Below are positions 23,832-35,609 of a DNA stretch of 64,000 nucleotides, piece by piece; the first letter of the stretch is position 1; every line of letters starts with the position of its first letter. The translations under genes and the position numbers were made by a program. The notes below the pieces were generated by a model. That model made no database searches. It had not been told where the DNA came from and saw only the letters and a program-made list of their open reading frames with translations. Source of the stretch: Lepidodermella squamata (taxonomy: Eukaryota; Gastrotricha); NCBI GenBank assembly GCA_047495785.1, contig JBLDXI010000024.1, positions 5,419,659-5,483,658 on the forward strand, read 5' to 3'.

Positions 23832-26800
23832 ATTCTTATTTTTTAATGAGAATTTTTGTGATTGCGACGGAAATATTGCGGCTTTCTATAAATTGATGCT
23901 GAAGACCGGTAGACGTAGGTACTCATAGCTGGAAAAAGTATCGGAAGGCAAGCATCTTGCTGGTATTGCAAATCGGGCGTTTCTCGTTTTTTGGGACTTT
24001 CTAACTGGAACTCCGGTGGTTTTATTTTCGTGTTGTTTCCTGTTTCGAACGTCTTCGTTTTGGTATTTGTTTCACGAATGGCGCGCGCGCGCTCTCTCTC
24101 TCTCAATGTACATCTGAGGTTGCGGTAGACAGACACTGCGTGTGCAACTTACGTATATGCGGAGGTATCTCGATACTTTTGCGATCTGCGATACCCAATA
24201 GTGCGATATACCTAATAGGTAGCAAATCGCCGGCTCGTGTGTAATACTACTCGGTATAGGTACCGAATGCGGAATGCGGACGCGCATCAGCGGAGACGGC
24301 CGTAAGGAGCGAATCGCCCAACTGCGAGCCGGTATTCGTACGTCTAGTAACATGCCGGTGAACTGCAGCTGCTCGCCGGCTCATCGGGTGTATAGGCATC
24401 TTCTTATATAGATACATTTGTGCTCAGCTTAACCGCCGGGGCGAGTAAGTATTACGATGCACTCGTACCATCATCGGTCGAGATCAGCGCGGCAGCAGCG
24501 GCAGAGAGACGGGAACGCCCGGTGAGGCGCGAAACAAATCGGAATAATGCTGTGACGTGAAAAATTCGAAAACAAAACTTGAAAACAAATGCCGTAGATT
24601 GGTGGTGTGTTCACTCAGATAATTTATTATTGTTATTATCATCATTATCGTTATCATCGATCATCACTTTTTTCTTTCTTTTCATTATTATCAGTATTAT
24701 AGCGCATGTTGTTGTGTAAATTGTCGCCATTTTGTTGAAATTGGCGTTGGGAGTACGCCATGCAATAAGCAGGCAGGCGTAACAACACACAGGGCCTGCG
24801 ATTATTCATCTTTTTCTGTCAGTCTTCTTCTTCGTCTTCCTCTTCTTGTCAATTTTCGATTAGGTAGGTATTCGACGAATGACAAATAAATCAGCAACAT
24901 GAATGGCTGGCTCTACAGGTGATAGATATGTATATTCGTGAATCCAGCAAGCAGCCATGATGATGCATCAACGTGTCGTAAGTATCTTCGAGAATAACAC
25001 AGACACACAAGAACAAGAAGAAGAAGAAGAAGAAGAAAAACATATGACAGCAGGCTGTTTTCGTCACAGAGAGAGAGAGAGAGAGAGAGAGAAGAATGCG
25101 AACAAGAATGAATATTTCGTTCATTCCCTTGATTTGTGTCTTTGGTTTTTTGCTTGCTAAATTGGCTGGTGTTTTCGGAACCATGTCAACGGGCTGCGCG
25201 CATGTGTGTGTGCGTGTGTCTTTCTCTGTTATATCCATTATTATTGTTAATATTTGTTGATCGGTAGTAGTAGTAGTAGTAATCTTTGTACAACATACAA
25301 ACATGAAGTTGAAAACGAGAACGAAGAACAAGAAAAAAGAATAAGAATTATTAGAGAATAAGAAGAACTTAGAAGAAGAAGAAGAAGATTAAGAAGATGT
25401 TGCGTTGCGGGCGTCGAAGAAAGCCATCATCATCATCGATATTTCTCTCGCTTTTTTTTTAGAAAAAAATGATTAAACAAACAAACAAAATGATGGCCGA
25501 TGATGACACATGTAAACTAGTATGCTAGTAGTAGTAGTAGTAGTAGTAGTTCGAAGTGGTTTTCAGAGTGGTGGTGGTGGTTGTCACACGCGAGCAGGCA
25601 GGCAGGCAGGCAGGCAGGCACACACACACACATAGGTGGTACATAGGTAATAAATAATACAAATATGCAGCAATAGCCTCGGCGAATCAATCACGAATCA
25701 AATGGCATCCATCATCATCTTTTATCTTGCAATTTCGCAGCGATGAACCGTTGAAATATTATCATATCATAGAAGTAGTACGATGTAAAAATGCTGAATA
25801 CTACATACATAATCGCTTATCGATTTGAGGGACGACGACGACGACGAAAAAAGAACAGTCATCGAAAAAAAACTCGGGAATATTAAGAAGAAGAGAAGAG
25901 CGAGCGAGCGAGCTTTTGCTTGCTTGCTTGAGATACAAAGTGCAGTTTCATCATCATCATCATCATCATCATCATTGGCAATCAATCGCATTGTGTCAAA
26001 TGCGCGTGAAAACACATTCACATGTTGTCACAGTCGTAGTCGTAGTAGAAGTATGAAATTACAACGATTTGATATAAGATATAATATGTAAGAAGAAGTA
26101 TAGAAATAATTCGCATATTAACAAGTATTATTATTACTGTGTTCGGTATTGTTATTATTATGACCAGCAATTGTTCGAAATATCACTTTGATCATCATCA
26201 TCATCAATTTCTAACATACATAGTAGGTACCATCATCAGTATTATCAGTAATCAATTAAGAAACGACGAATAGAGCAGTCAGTAGTAGTAGTAGTAGCGC
26301 GTACGTGTACAAAACACTAACTACAACAGAACTCAATGAAGAAGAAGAATGATGACAATTGCTTTTGGTCTGGCCGATGACTGATATCATCTATCTAGTC
26401 TGTCTTTACTACATACTACCAATGCAGGTAGCAGCGAGCGAGCGAGCAAGCAAGCATACTTGACTTATAGTCCATCGCCATCGATTGCGACGATATTATT
26501 GCAATCGTACGACGGCGGTAAGGGCGATTTCAAGGGCGCACAATGGCCTTATTGTAGCGAATTGAAACGAATTGACAACGATGAGAAGAGAACAATGCGT
26601 ACGGGCGAGCGATACTCTAGATACCTAACAGAAGATGCATGGCAGGATGGATGGCTACTACGTAGGAACTCATTCAATGAGTCTTTGAACGTCTTTGAAC
26701 GAGTAGATAATCAAGCATGGATCGATGGATGGATGATGACGGGGAGACAAGACACGTAACACCTAATAAAACATCATCATCATCATCATCATGAGGGTGT

Positions 26801-27352
26801 AGGCACTACGTACTAATAGTCAGTGGTCAAAGTAGCCTAGAACAAGCTACACAGTTGTTGTTGTTGTTGTTGTTGTATCTCTGGCAGAACAAGAGACAGA
26901 GATGGATAGATACATGGAGAGGTCAGAGATGAGACGGAGAACGCAAGTTGTTGCATGCGAGTGGGTGGGTGACTATAATTATGATGCTGATGAAACAAGA
27001 AACAAGAAGAAGAAGAAGGCGAAAACATTAAATTGATACAAATCGGCGTCTCATTTAAGACACGTGCTGATTCGCCCATCGCCCTGCCCTGTCTATCTGT
27101 CTATCTAGCGTGGTGGTAGATTTTGCGAGTTTTACTAAGCACAGAGTAGAAAACAGAGAGAGAGAGAGAGAAGAGATTGGTACTCTACAAGGCTACAAGT
27201 AAGTAAGTATGTATCGCCTATCATCATCATCATCATCCGTATTATTATTTCTATTATGAGACTGTCTTGTTGTTGTTGCTGTTGTAGTCAAAGTGGGTGT
27301 GTAGTTCGGCTGCTAACTACTGAGACTGAAACTTGAACTGCTGCTGCTGCTG
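23832..27352. repeat. Microsatellite-rich spacer
   Basis: Non-coding DNA dominated by simple repeats: GAA (about 25017-25036), GA (25069-25093), TAG (about 25526-25550), GGCA (about 25593-25620) running into CA, CAT (about 25948-25974 and 26773-26791) and GTT (about 26853-26876). Short open frames across it are repeat translations. No gene was recognised. Confidence 0.6.
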
Positions 27353-30300
27353 CTATTTCACGCGCTTGTTCAACGAGGCTGTTGCTGCTGCTGCTGTAGT
27401 AGTAGAAGATGATGACGACGAGGTCGAGCCACTGCCGCCTGGCACACCCGTCGAGGTTGAGCCGCCGCCGCCGCCGCCTATCGAGGCGATGCCGACGCCT
27501 GAAAAACGACATTGTATGTTAAACATTAGGTACTTGAATGCAACAATTTCGCCAATAAATACACAACATTTTTGTATTAGTGCATGATACTACCTACTTA
27601 ATCATGAATGACCCCCCCACTGCAATCATTCACAGTCACGCCTCACAGTCGCCACTGTTTTACACTGTTGTTTGTTTTTTCAGCCTCTCATGTCAGCCAA
27701 TTGTTTAGCAAAGCAACTTGAATTTTCTAGTCGCAGCGTGCCTAAACAATTCAAGTGCTGCCTGCCTGATGATTTCATGATGAGGCACCGCGCACCGCAT
27801 AGTCAACTGATGATAGGTACTACTTTCCGAGTGTTCAAATAGTGCAAGTTGCAAGTTTCATCTCAGTTGCACTTCAGCTACCATCCATCCTCCATCCAGT
27901 TTTGTGAGACATTTGCGAATTCGATAGCTTGCCCATGAAAAATCACTCACTCACTCACCCGGCGGCTGCTGCGAAATCTACCGAAACCACGTGATCATCG
28001 CGTACAGCAAAAGCCTATCTACCTACGCCTATCAAATGTGATGACGGCTCGGCGTCGTCGTTGTTGATACGAATGTCAAACTGCGACAAAAATGCGCAGC
28101 GAGGAGGAGCCTGCCGCCGCCGAAATTGCGAGTGTCACACACTGTCGAGGTCAAGTTGTTGCCCGCAGTAAAAGTGCCCGCTCATTTCAATTTTAAAATT
28201 ATACAGAATACTATTGTCAAACCCACCGACATACATATTATTGTGGCTGCTAACGAGGCGTGACTGTGACTGACCGTGTACACTACTACAAATGCATAGT
28301 AGTTACCTATAATGCTTACCTATATTAGGCGACGTGTTCGAGATCGAGTTGTTGTTTGAAGAGGACGAAGAACCGGCAGGTGACCGTCCACCCCCACCGC
28401 CAGCAGCTGTGCTCGTAGAACCACCGCCTTGTAGCCTCGCGCTACTCGCAGCTGCATTCGAGTTCGAGGATGATGGCGCTAGAGACGCAGTGCCATCCGT
28501 CGGTGGCACGCGTACAGGCAACTGAGCCGTGCCGCCTTGGCTGTTCTGTTGCTGTAGCTGTTGGCTGCTCTGGCCCTGGTGCTGTACAGCCGAGAGAAGG
28601 CTGACGCCGGACTGGAAGATGCGCGGCTTCTGGCCGACGGGCATGCGCGTCAACGCCGTCTCGACGTCGGCGAGCTGGCGCCAGAACTCGTCGCGCTCCT
28701 TCTCGCGCCGCTTCGCCCCCGCCACCACGTCCTTGTTCTTCGCCGTCAGCTCGTTGAACAACGCCGTGTTCATGTCCTGCGAATTCATGTGAATATACGT
28801 AAATAAAAATCAGAAATAAATCAGAAACATCAATCACGCAGAACCGCCACATTGACGTTGCAGCCATACCCCATTTCACACGTTCATTGCTCGCTCAGTA
28901 CCGCGTTCTTATTAATTATTAACATTGGTTGGTCGCTGAATTCATCTTACGCCTGTGTTTCTGATCGCTTCCGCTGCTTTTTACGCCAATAATTACTTAT
29001 TAGATTAGAGCGAGCCCACACACGTCTCATCAATAATCGATAATCGATAATCGATCAATGGATCGCAACACCACTACTGCTGCTGCGAGTGATTGGCCCT
29101 ACAGGGATGGATGGATGTGATGGACGATCACAATTGCGGTGATGATGATGATGGTAGATGAATGTTAAAGCGAGGCGCAAAAAACAAGTCCGTGTTCGTT
29201 CGTTTTCTCACATTACATTGCATTGCATTGCATTGCATTCAATTAACTTAGCTAACAGTCAGTCAGCCGAGTCGATCAATGACAATTTACTACTACTGCA
29301 TATCGCATTATCAATTTATATCGATCACTCTTCTGTAACTGACTGACTGCTGAATATGATGACATCATGATGAAATCCTACTATTGTGCCTTTTGGTCTT
29401 TCTCAATCATAAATAATGTCATGTTTTCATCTCAACTGTACATCATCGATACATCATCTCGATGCAGATAGCAGGCACAAACGATGAGTAGTAGTAGTAG
29501 TAGTAGATCAAATCAATCAATCAATCGATATCGACCCGCATCGATCGATGCTACCACCAATCGCATTAGTAGATTTTGATGAAATCGGCCATTTAAATGT
29601 TGCAGCAGCAGCAGCAGCACATGACGATGCAATAATGACTACGATTTAGGCTACGACGACGAATGCGACAGCGAATCGAAGAAACGGACGGACGGACGAT
29701 CGAAATAATAGCAATCTGATGCGCGAGCGAACACACGGACTAGTAAACTTGCCATCGCTCGATACAGCTCTAGTAGTAGTAGTAGTAGTAGCGCGTGTGT
29801 AATGCAGTTTAGCAGCAGCAGCAACAACAGCAGCAGTAGTAGTAGACGGCGACGAAGAAGAAGAAGAATCGCCTTAGCCGCGCCTCACCCACTAGCCGTA
29901 GTAGTAGTAGTAGTAGTAGTAGCGTTTTTCTACTCTGCTACTACTATTGCTACTACTACTACTGCTGCTGCTGCTATTATTAGCAACTGCCGTACGCATG
30001 CTACTGTTGCTGCTGCTGCAGCCCTAACTGCGCTACTTGTTCATTTTTCTTTATAATATAGATGTGTTTGTTTGTTTGCTCGATTATTAATAGTACTATC
30101 ATCATCATCATCATCATACGCTATATTGCGATTGTAGCAGCAGCAGCAGCAGCCATGAGCAGTTAGCCGCCAACTTCATACATACAGACATACATACATG
30201 CATACATGGCAGCGCGTATCGATTCAACTGAAGAATATCAATCTCGCTCTTTATAAACATAATATACGATTGTAGCACTCACTCACTCGATCGCTCACTC

Positions 30301-32150
30301 GCTAAATCTAATGTAATTGATCGATGTGACACTCGTCACAATCGCTAGCTAGCTCATTCATTCATTCACTCGCTCGCTCAATTCTCCTCATCCAAATAAG
30401 TAAGTAAGTAAGTGAACTCAACCAAGTACTTACCATGAGCACTTTTAACACGTTGAAAGCCAGTGACACAATGGTTCGGTTCCAGTGCGCCTGTTCCTTC
30501 GAGATCCGATACTGTTCAATACACAAACAAACAACAATTGTTGAATTAAACAATTAGAGACTATATAACAAATGAAAAGCTGGTGCGCGGACCTCTTACG
30601 CCGAATCAGCCATCACTATCAATTAGCAATTGCAATTATCAGTATTTCCTATTTCGGTTAATTGACACAATCTAGAAACTTGGTCAGCAGTTCATTTACT
30701 CAACAGGTGTCGAAAAGGTTCAACACTTGAGTAAAATCGCATTAACATCCAAGAAAAAAGTAACAATTGACTCGCTGACTGATTCGGTCATTGAAGGATG
30801 TGAAAACGTGCGAATAAAACTTACGAGAGATGGAAAGATGATGGGCATTATCACCGTAATGTTCTCCTCCACCAACGACAGCAACTGAAAACAGCAAATG
30901 AAATGCATAAAAACACACTATATAGACAGCATTGAACGTACGTATTCGTTGTTGAAGAGGAAGAGCGCGCGCTCCGAGACCTGGAAGTGCGGCGACTGCA
31001 TGCAGCGCGCGATCATGCCGAACAGCTCGACCATGATCAGCTTGAACTGCGTCGCGTCGACGATCTCGAGAATCTCCTCGAGCTCGCCTAGAAACATCAC
31101 CTCTTTGCGCGAGCACGTCTTCGGCCAGTAGCGGAGCACGCTGCGCACGACCGGCTCCGTGAGCGTCGCGTCCTTCTCCAGGAACTGCACCACGCAGTAC
31201 GTGAGCTGCGCGTGGAAGAACGCCAGCGAGCGCGCCGTGTGCAGCGGCAGCAGCACCTTTATCAGAAACTGCTTGTGCTCCGCTTTCAGCGGCAGCGCGA
31301 AGCCGTTGATGATCGAGCCGAGGATCTCCAGCAGCTCGCCGACCCCGTTGAACTTCTCCGTCTCGTAGACGAAGCGCAGGAAGATGTTGTTGATCTGCTT
31401 GCGGATGAACGCGCGCAGCCCCAGGAACTTGCCGTAGATGCGGTGCAGCACCGTCTTCAGGTAGTCGCGTTCGCGCGGGTCCTCGCTGTCGAACAGCTCC
31501 AGCACCTGCAACACGAACTTCTGGTCCAGGTACCGCTTCGCCACGTTCGGCTGGAACTCGGGCGACTCGAGGAAGCGCAGGAACAGCTCGTACACGAGTT
31601 GCAGGTGCGGCCACGCCAGCTCCAGCTCCGGCTCGTCCTCCTCCGGGTCAAAGTCCTGCATCTCGACGGGCGGGAGGGCGCGGAACACATTGACACTAAC
31701 CATCTTCACCACCTCCGGGTACACCGCGTCCGACAGCACGCCCTTGTTCGTGCCGATGTAGTCGATCAGCTCGTTCAGCACCGCCCGCTTCACCTCCTTG
31801 CTCTTCACGTCCGTCACCGCGTCGCTGAAGTCGAACAACACGCAGCACTGCTGCAGCTTCCGCACCAGCAGCTCCACCTGCTCGCTCGCCGACGCGTCCT
31901 TCAGCAGCGGCAGCGGCGTCAGCTCCGTGTGCGTGCTGTTCGAGAAGCGTGACGTCGACCCGCCGCCGTGCGACATGCCCTTGCCCTTGCTGCGCCCCGG
32001 CACCTTCAGCGGGTCGCCCTGCTCCTTCTTCATGTACGTATCTAGGAAATCGCCCGGTGCCTTCTCCACTTGCGACGAGTGCAACGCCGCCTGCGACGGG
32101 CCGTGACTCCCCGACGATGGCCCGTGCTTACTACTACCCGTTAATGACAT
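27353..32150 (-). CDS. PPP2R5: PP2A B56-family regulatory subunit
   Basis: Exons on the minus strand are 32150-30942, 30884-30825, 30511-30434, 28776-28320 and 27498-27353, in phase, giving 649 residues. B56 subunits bind the PP2A A/C core and select substrates, including those with LxxIxE motifs. The HEAT-like B56 core runs from about residue 85 to 490: [92 protein letters not shown] and, across three exons, [38 protein letters not shown]. Nearly all the core sits in one exon, and the C-terminal part is spread over four small ones. After the Arg/Glu-rich helix ([16 protein letters not shown]) the protein continues for over 100 residues of Ser, Gln, Gly and Asn low complexity, ending LNKRVK, rather than the usual B56 tail. 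The subtype is not assigned. Confidence 0.93.
28777..30433. repeat. Microsatellite-dense intron of the B56 gene
   Basis: Intron between the fourth and third coding exons. It holds ATTGC (about 29216-29238), TAG (about 29486-29506, 29770-29791, 29897-29922), CAG (about 29605-29620), TACTAC, CTG and CAT (about 30099-30117) runs. No other gene is seen inside. Confidence 0.6.
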
Positions 32151-33369
32151 AACGATAATGTTGCTGATGCTGCTGCTGATGGTCTCAGCAACAATGACAA
32201 TAATAATAACAACCTAGTCAACTTGTCTGTTGCCGGTCCAGCTCAAGGCCAGCCTCTTTTAATCACCTATAAGAAGAAAATAAAACAGAGTAAAAAAAGC
32301 ACCATTCACAACAGACTTCCTAGACAGAAGAAAGCGTATATAAGATTGAAGATATGCGTTATGAGATTGAAATTCAGCAAGCAATACACTTTTTACTTTT
32401 GGTCTTTCATCGGGATGACAGATGGATATATAAGCCCAACCGCCACTAACCCGACGATACGCTTGGGCATCGGTTAGGCAAGTTTGACAAGAGTCACCTG
32501 GTGAGCTTTTACACGAGCCTCGTGGTGCAATAAACTAGAGAATTAGTTGAACCAATTCTACCATATTCCGTGGCGTCTTGGTTGCACGCATGCTCTCAGG
32601 ATGGCTGTCCCGTGTCCCGCACAACGTACAACTCACTTTCGTTCTCTTCATCAAAGGTCCAATAAATCGCAGCTCGGCTATTTTTTAAACCTGAAATGGC
32701 TGTGGAGCTCTCATCATCAATGGGACTCTTTATTTTCCCGTGTTTAGCATTTAGCCTAAGCTTCGTTGGCTTCGTCAACAGGCAACAGGAGACGAACAGT
32801 TCTTAATGTAAGTATGCTACATGTATATGATAAATGGTAGTGGATATTTTCGACTAGAAATAACTCTACATCTTCCACTCCTGTTCCTGGAAACTGGAAA
32901 TATCATGCATGACATTGAAGTAATAAGTCAAGTTATCTTCAGCCACATTAACAGAAAAAATTGGAAAATGGCCTTCAGGTAACCTTGAAAGTTAAGAATC
33001 CTGTTAGAAGTTGAAACAATGTTTACAAAGTAAATTTGTGTAGGTAGAGATGTTGTCGTCGGGTAATAATTTTGTCCTTTGCCATTGCCATTTGTCCCGG
33101 CGCCTAGCGGGGTTCGGAATTCTTCAACGAACCGTTCACACATGCAGTGTTTTACCCACAGGCTTCCGAAATCCAAAAACCGGCTCCCCATACGATCAAC
33201 CATGTAACCACTTAATTTCTGATAACATTCCTAAATTATTATTCCACAAATTAGGAAATTTTAAAATTAAAGCAACGCAAATTATAGTAAAATACAAAAT
33301 TAAAAAGGTCAAAATGTATTTCCAGTTTTGAGTGGCGTCCATAGCTACGACAGCACTATCTCTGCTACC
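32151..33369. other. Spacer upstream of the B56 gene
   Basis: Contains the presumed B56 promoter/5' UTR (a CTG-rich stretch near 32168) and unremarkable AT-rich sequence. Short open frames here have no recognisable similarity or splice context. Confidence 0.35.
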
Positions 33370-33915
33370 CTTTGAAGTTGCGTTCGACACCATTGATCGC
33401 AACAAGCCGATGTCTATACTTCAATAAATCATCGACGACTCGGAACTGGCACTGATACACCTTCTACTCAAGGATATGAAGCTTGAAATTTCGTTCGGCA
33501 AAGCGGCTGATAGTATTGAAACGATTATCGGAAGCCCAGGGAGCCCAAGGAGATTCGCTCTCACCTGTTCTATTCATCATATACCTCGAAGCAAGTTTGA
33601 GAGCTCTCAGGGCTGCTCTGCCTCAGCCGACCGAAGAGCTCACATACGCTGATGACACGGACTGGATCACCAGCAACATGGATAAGGCCGATCTTATCGG
33701 AGAAACCACAGCAGCGAAACTAGCGTCTGACAACCTGCTCGTCAACAAAACAAGAAGGAGTTGGTCAACTACGGTCTGATCCCCGTATATCCCTTGCCTT
33801 CAATACCGCAATCAATAAACAGCACCGAAGACGTCACTCTCCTGAAAGATGCTGCTGCAGATCGCGAACGTTTGAAAGCTGTGGTGAAACTCGCGGCATC
33901 CTCTGCTATGCAGTG
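33370..33915 (+). mobile_element. Degenerate non-LTR reverse transcriptase fragment
   Basis: Translation in shifting frames shows reverse transcriptase landmarks: EVAFDTIDR near 33370-33400 (the block around the first catalytic Asp), AQGDSLSPVLFIIYLEASL near 33540-33600 and LTYADDTDWI near 33638-33668 (the YADD box). At least one stop and one frameshift separate them, so the copy is dead. No endonuclease, tail or target duplication was identified. Confidence 0.75.
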
Positions 33916-34313
33916 AAATGTTTTAATTAACTACTACTTGAGTTCGAACTTTTTCTTGCGGTTTTCTGCAACCTCTTTCGTCTATTATACGGGGTGGTGA
34001 TCCTAAGCTCCTTAACCACACCTTAATTCCTCAAGTACTAAAAGGTTGGTCTTCCTCTGATATTTTCAAAGTGTTACTGAAAAGGATTGTGGCAATGAAA
34101 TCCGGTGTATGAAAACATGTAATATCTGTCTAACCGTAGTATATGAAATTATAATATTTGTATCATTTAGATAATAAAGTTTTTATTGCGTTTTTCGGGT
34201 GCCAAAGCGTCCAATTGTTTATTTTGTATGATTGCTTTTTCCTTGCTCATTTCAGCTGCATTCGGCAGATTTCACCGCTTCGACGACTCACTTGCCGTGG
34301 CCTTGAATACGAC

Positions 34314-34386
34314 GGGGGATTAGCTCAAATGGTAGAGCGCTCGCTTAGCATGCGAGAGGTAACGGGATCGACGCCCGTATCCTCCA
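34314..34386 (+). tRNA. tRNA-Ala (AGC)
   Basis: 73 nt with a full cloverleaf. The acceptor stem GGGGGAT pairs with ATCCTCC (one G-T), the anticodon arm is CTCGC-TTAGCAT-GCGAG and the discriminator is A. A T6 Pol III terminator starts a few bases downstream. Confidence 0.95.
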
Positions 34387-34463
34387 CAATTTTTTCTGCG
34401 TGGGGAAACGGTTTCTACGCCGATAAATGAGACGTAGGTCCTGATATTCTAGCTGTCATCATC

Positions 34464-34534
34464 GGCTCAGTAGCTTAGTGGTAGAGCGTCTGCCTAGTAA
34501 GAAGAAGATCGAGGGTTCGATCCCCCCTGAGCCT
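34464..34534 (+). tRNA. tRNA-Thr (AGT)
   Basis: 71 nt. The acceptor stem GGCTCAG/CTGAGCC is perfect and the anticodon loop is CTAGTAA. The anticodon stem has one G-A mismatch and the T loop seems one base short. T5 lies about 14 bases downstream. Confidence 0.85.
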
Positions 34535-34617
34535 GGTCTTAGGTGAAATTTTTGAAAATAAATCCACGCAAATTCGCAGTCAGTTTTTATGTCGCAGGCG
34601 TGGAAATCATAAAAACG

Positions 34618-34689
34618 TTCCCTGACCGGGAATCACACCCGGGCCGCCGCGCTGAAAGCGCGGAATCCTAACCAGTAGACCATCAGGGA
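34618..34689 (-). tRNA. tRNA-Glu (TTC)
   Basis: 72 nt on the minus strand. The acceptor stem TCCCTGA/TCAGGGA is perfect and the anticodon arm is GCGC-TTTCA-GCGC. T5 follows on the minus strand. Confidence 0.93.
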
Positions 34690-34784
34690 GATGATGACAA
34701 CAAGACCGCTGGACGTTGTGTTCATTCATTCAGTCTGACATTCAGCGCTTGCTTTTTGCACGTCGTCACAGGTAAAAATGCGGT

Positions 34785-34856
34785 GGGCCCGTTCGGGAAT
34801 TGAACCCGAGACCTCTCGCACCCGAAGCGAGAATCATACCCCTAGACCAACGGGCC
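34785..34856 (-). tRNA. tRNA-Pro (CGG)
   Basis: 72 nt. The acceptor stem is GGCCCGT/ACGGGCC, the anticodon arm CTCGC-TTCGGGT-GCGAG and the discriminator C, as expected for tRNA-Pro. T5 follows. Confidence 0.95.
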
Positions 34857-34931
34857 GGTGCTACGCTACCGCTAGGAAGGTTCTACCTAAGCGTTCGTAG
34901 TGGCACTTGGGGTTACCAAAAACGTGGGGCA

Positions 34932-35004
34932 CGCCGAGACCCGGGATCGAACCAGGGACCTTTAGATCTTCAGTCTAACGCTCTCCCAACTGAGCTATCT
35001 CGGC
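34932..35004 (-). tRNA. tRNA-Phe (GAA)
   Basis: 73 nt. The acceptor stem GCCGAGA/TCTCGGC is perfect and the anticodon arm is TAGAC-TGAAGAT-CTAAA. The discriminator is G, where eukaryotic tRNA-Phe normally has A. T5 follows. Confidence 0.92.
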
Positions 35005-35077
35005 TGTTATGTACAGAAGTGGTAAAGTTGATGCTTCGATTGCTCATTGCAGGCTGTTATAGTTTGATTACAAATTG

Positions 35078-35094
35078 CGCTCCTGGGTGGGCTC

Positions 35095-35134
<40 letters not shown>

Positions 35135-35151
35135 AATTGCGCCACAGAAGC
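35078..35151 (-). tRNA. tRNA-Asn (GTT)
   Basis: 74 nt. The anticodon arm is TCGGC-TGTTAAC-CGA and the body is typical of animal tRNA-Asn. The acceptor GCTTCTG/CAGGAGC has one G-T pair and G73. Only a T3 run follows closely, so termination is weak. Confidence 0.9.
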
Positions 35152-35324
35152 TCACGGCAGGCGGAACTAGCAGGAGGCTAACGATTCGCCAAGGTCTGCG
35201 ATCTTGGGTCCAGTTCGATATGCAGTCATTAGAGTAGCGGACGCGATTTTATCCTTTACAGCCTTTACAGCCGACAAGCTTTTGTATGATACACCAGATT
35301 AACATCACCTCACCCCTCACTCGA

Positions 35325-35410
35325 CCCGCGATAGCTCAGCTGGTAGAGCGGAGGACTGTAGATGCAACGCAGCTATCCTTAGGTCGGTGGTTCAAGTCCG
35401 CCTCGCGGGA
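35325..35410 (+). tRNA. tRNA-Tyr (GTA) with intron
   Basis: 86 nt, including a 13-nt intron just 3' of the anticodon (CTGTAG, then ATGCAACGCAGCT, then ATCCTTAGG). The acceptor stem is CCCGCGA/TCGCGGG with A73. T5 lies nearby. An intron at this position is standard for nuclear eukaryotic tRNA-Tyr. Confidence 0.95.
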
Positions 35411-35487
35411 TCGATGACTTTTTCAGCTGATAAGCAAGCGAATTCGGTTATTTTCGAGCCTCGCAGAAGCTTTGCCATCTTGGATCA

Positions 35488-35562
35488 GGCCCGTTGGTCT
35501 AGGGGTGTGATTCTCGCTTTGGGTGCGAGAGGTCTCGGGTTCAAATCCCGGATGACGGGCCC
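35488..35562 (+). tRNA. tRNA-Pro (TGG), probably defective
   Basis: The anticodon arm is CTCGC-TTTGGGT-GCGAG and the acceptor is GGCCCGT/ACGGGCC. A 3-base insertion (ATG) separates the T stem from the acceptor stem, giving 75 nt. T5 follows. It may be a pseudogene. Confidence 0.8.
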
Positions 35563-35609
35563 AAGCTTTTTGATTTAACTAAGCTGAAGCGGCGGGAAAA
35601 GGCACATGC

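Noticed and set aside
31212-31952. 246-residue plus-strand open frame
   Set aside because: Antisense shadow of the B56 core exon. The Leu/Gln/Arg-rich composition comes from GC-rich third positions on the other strand.
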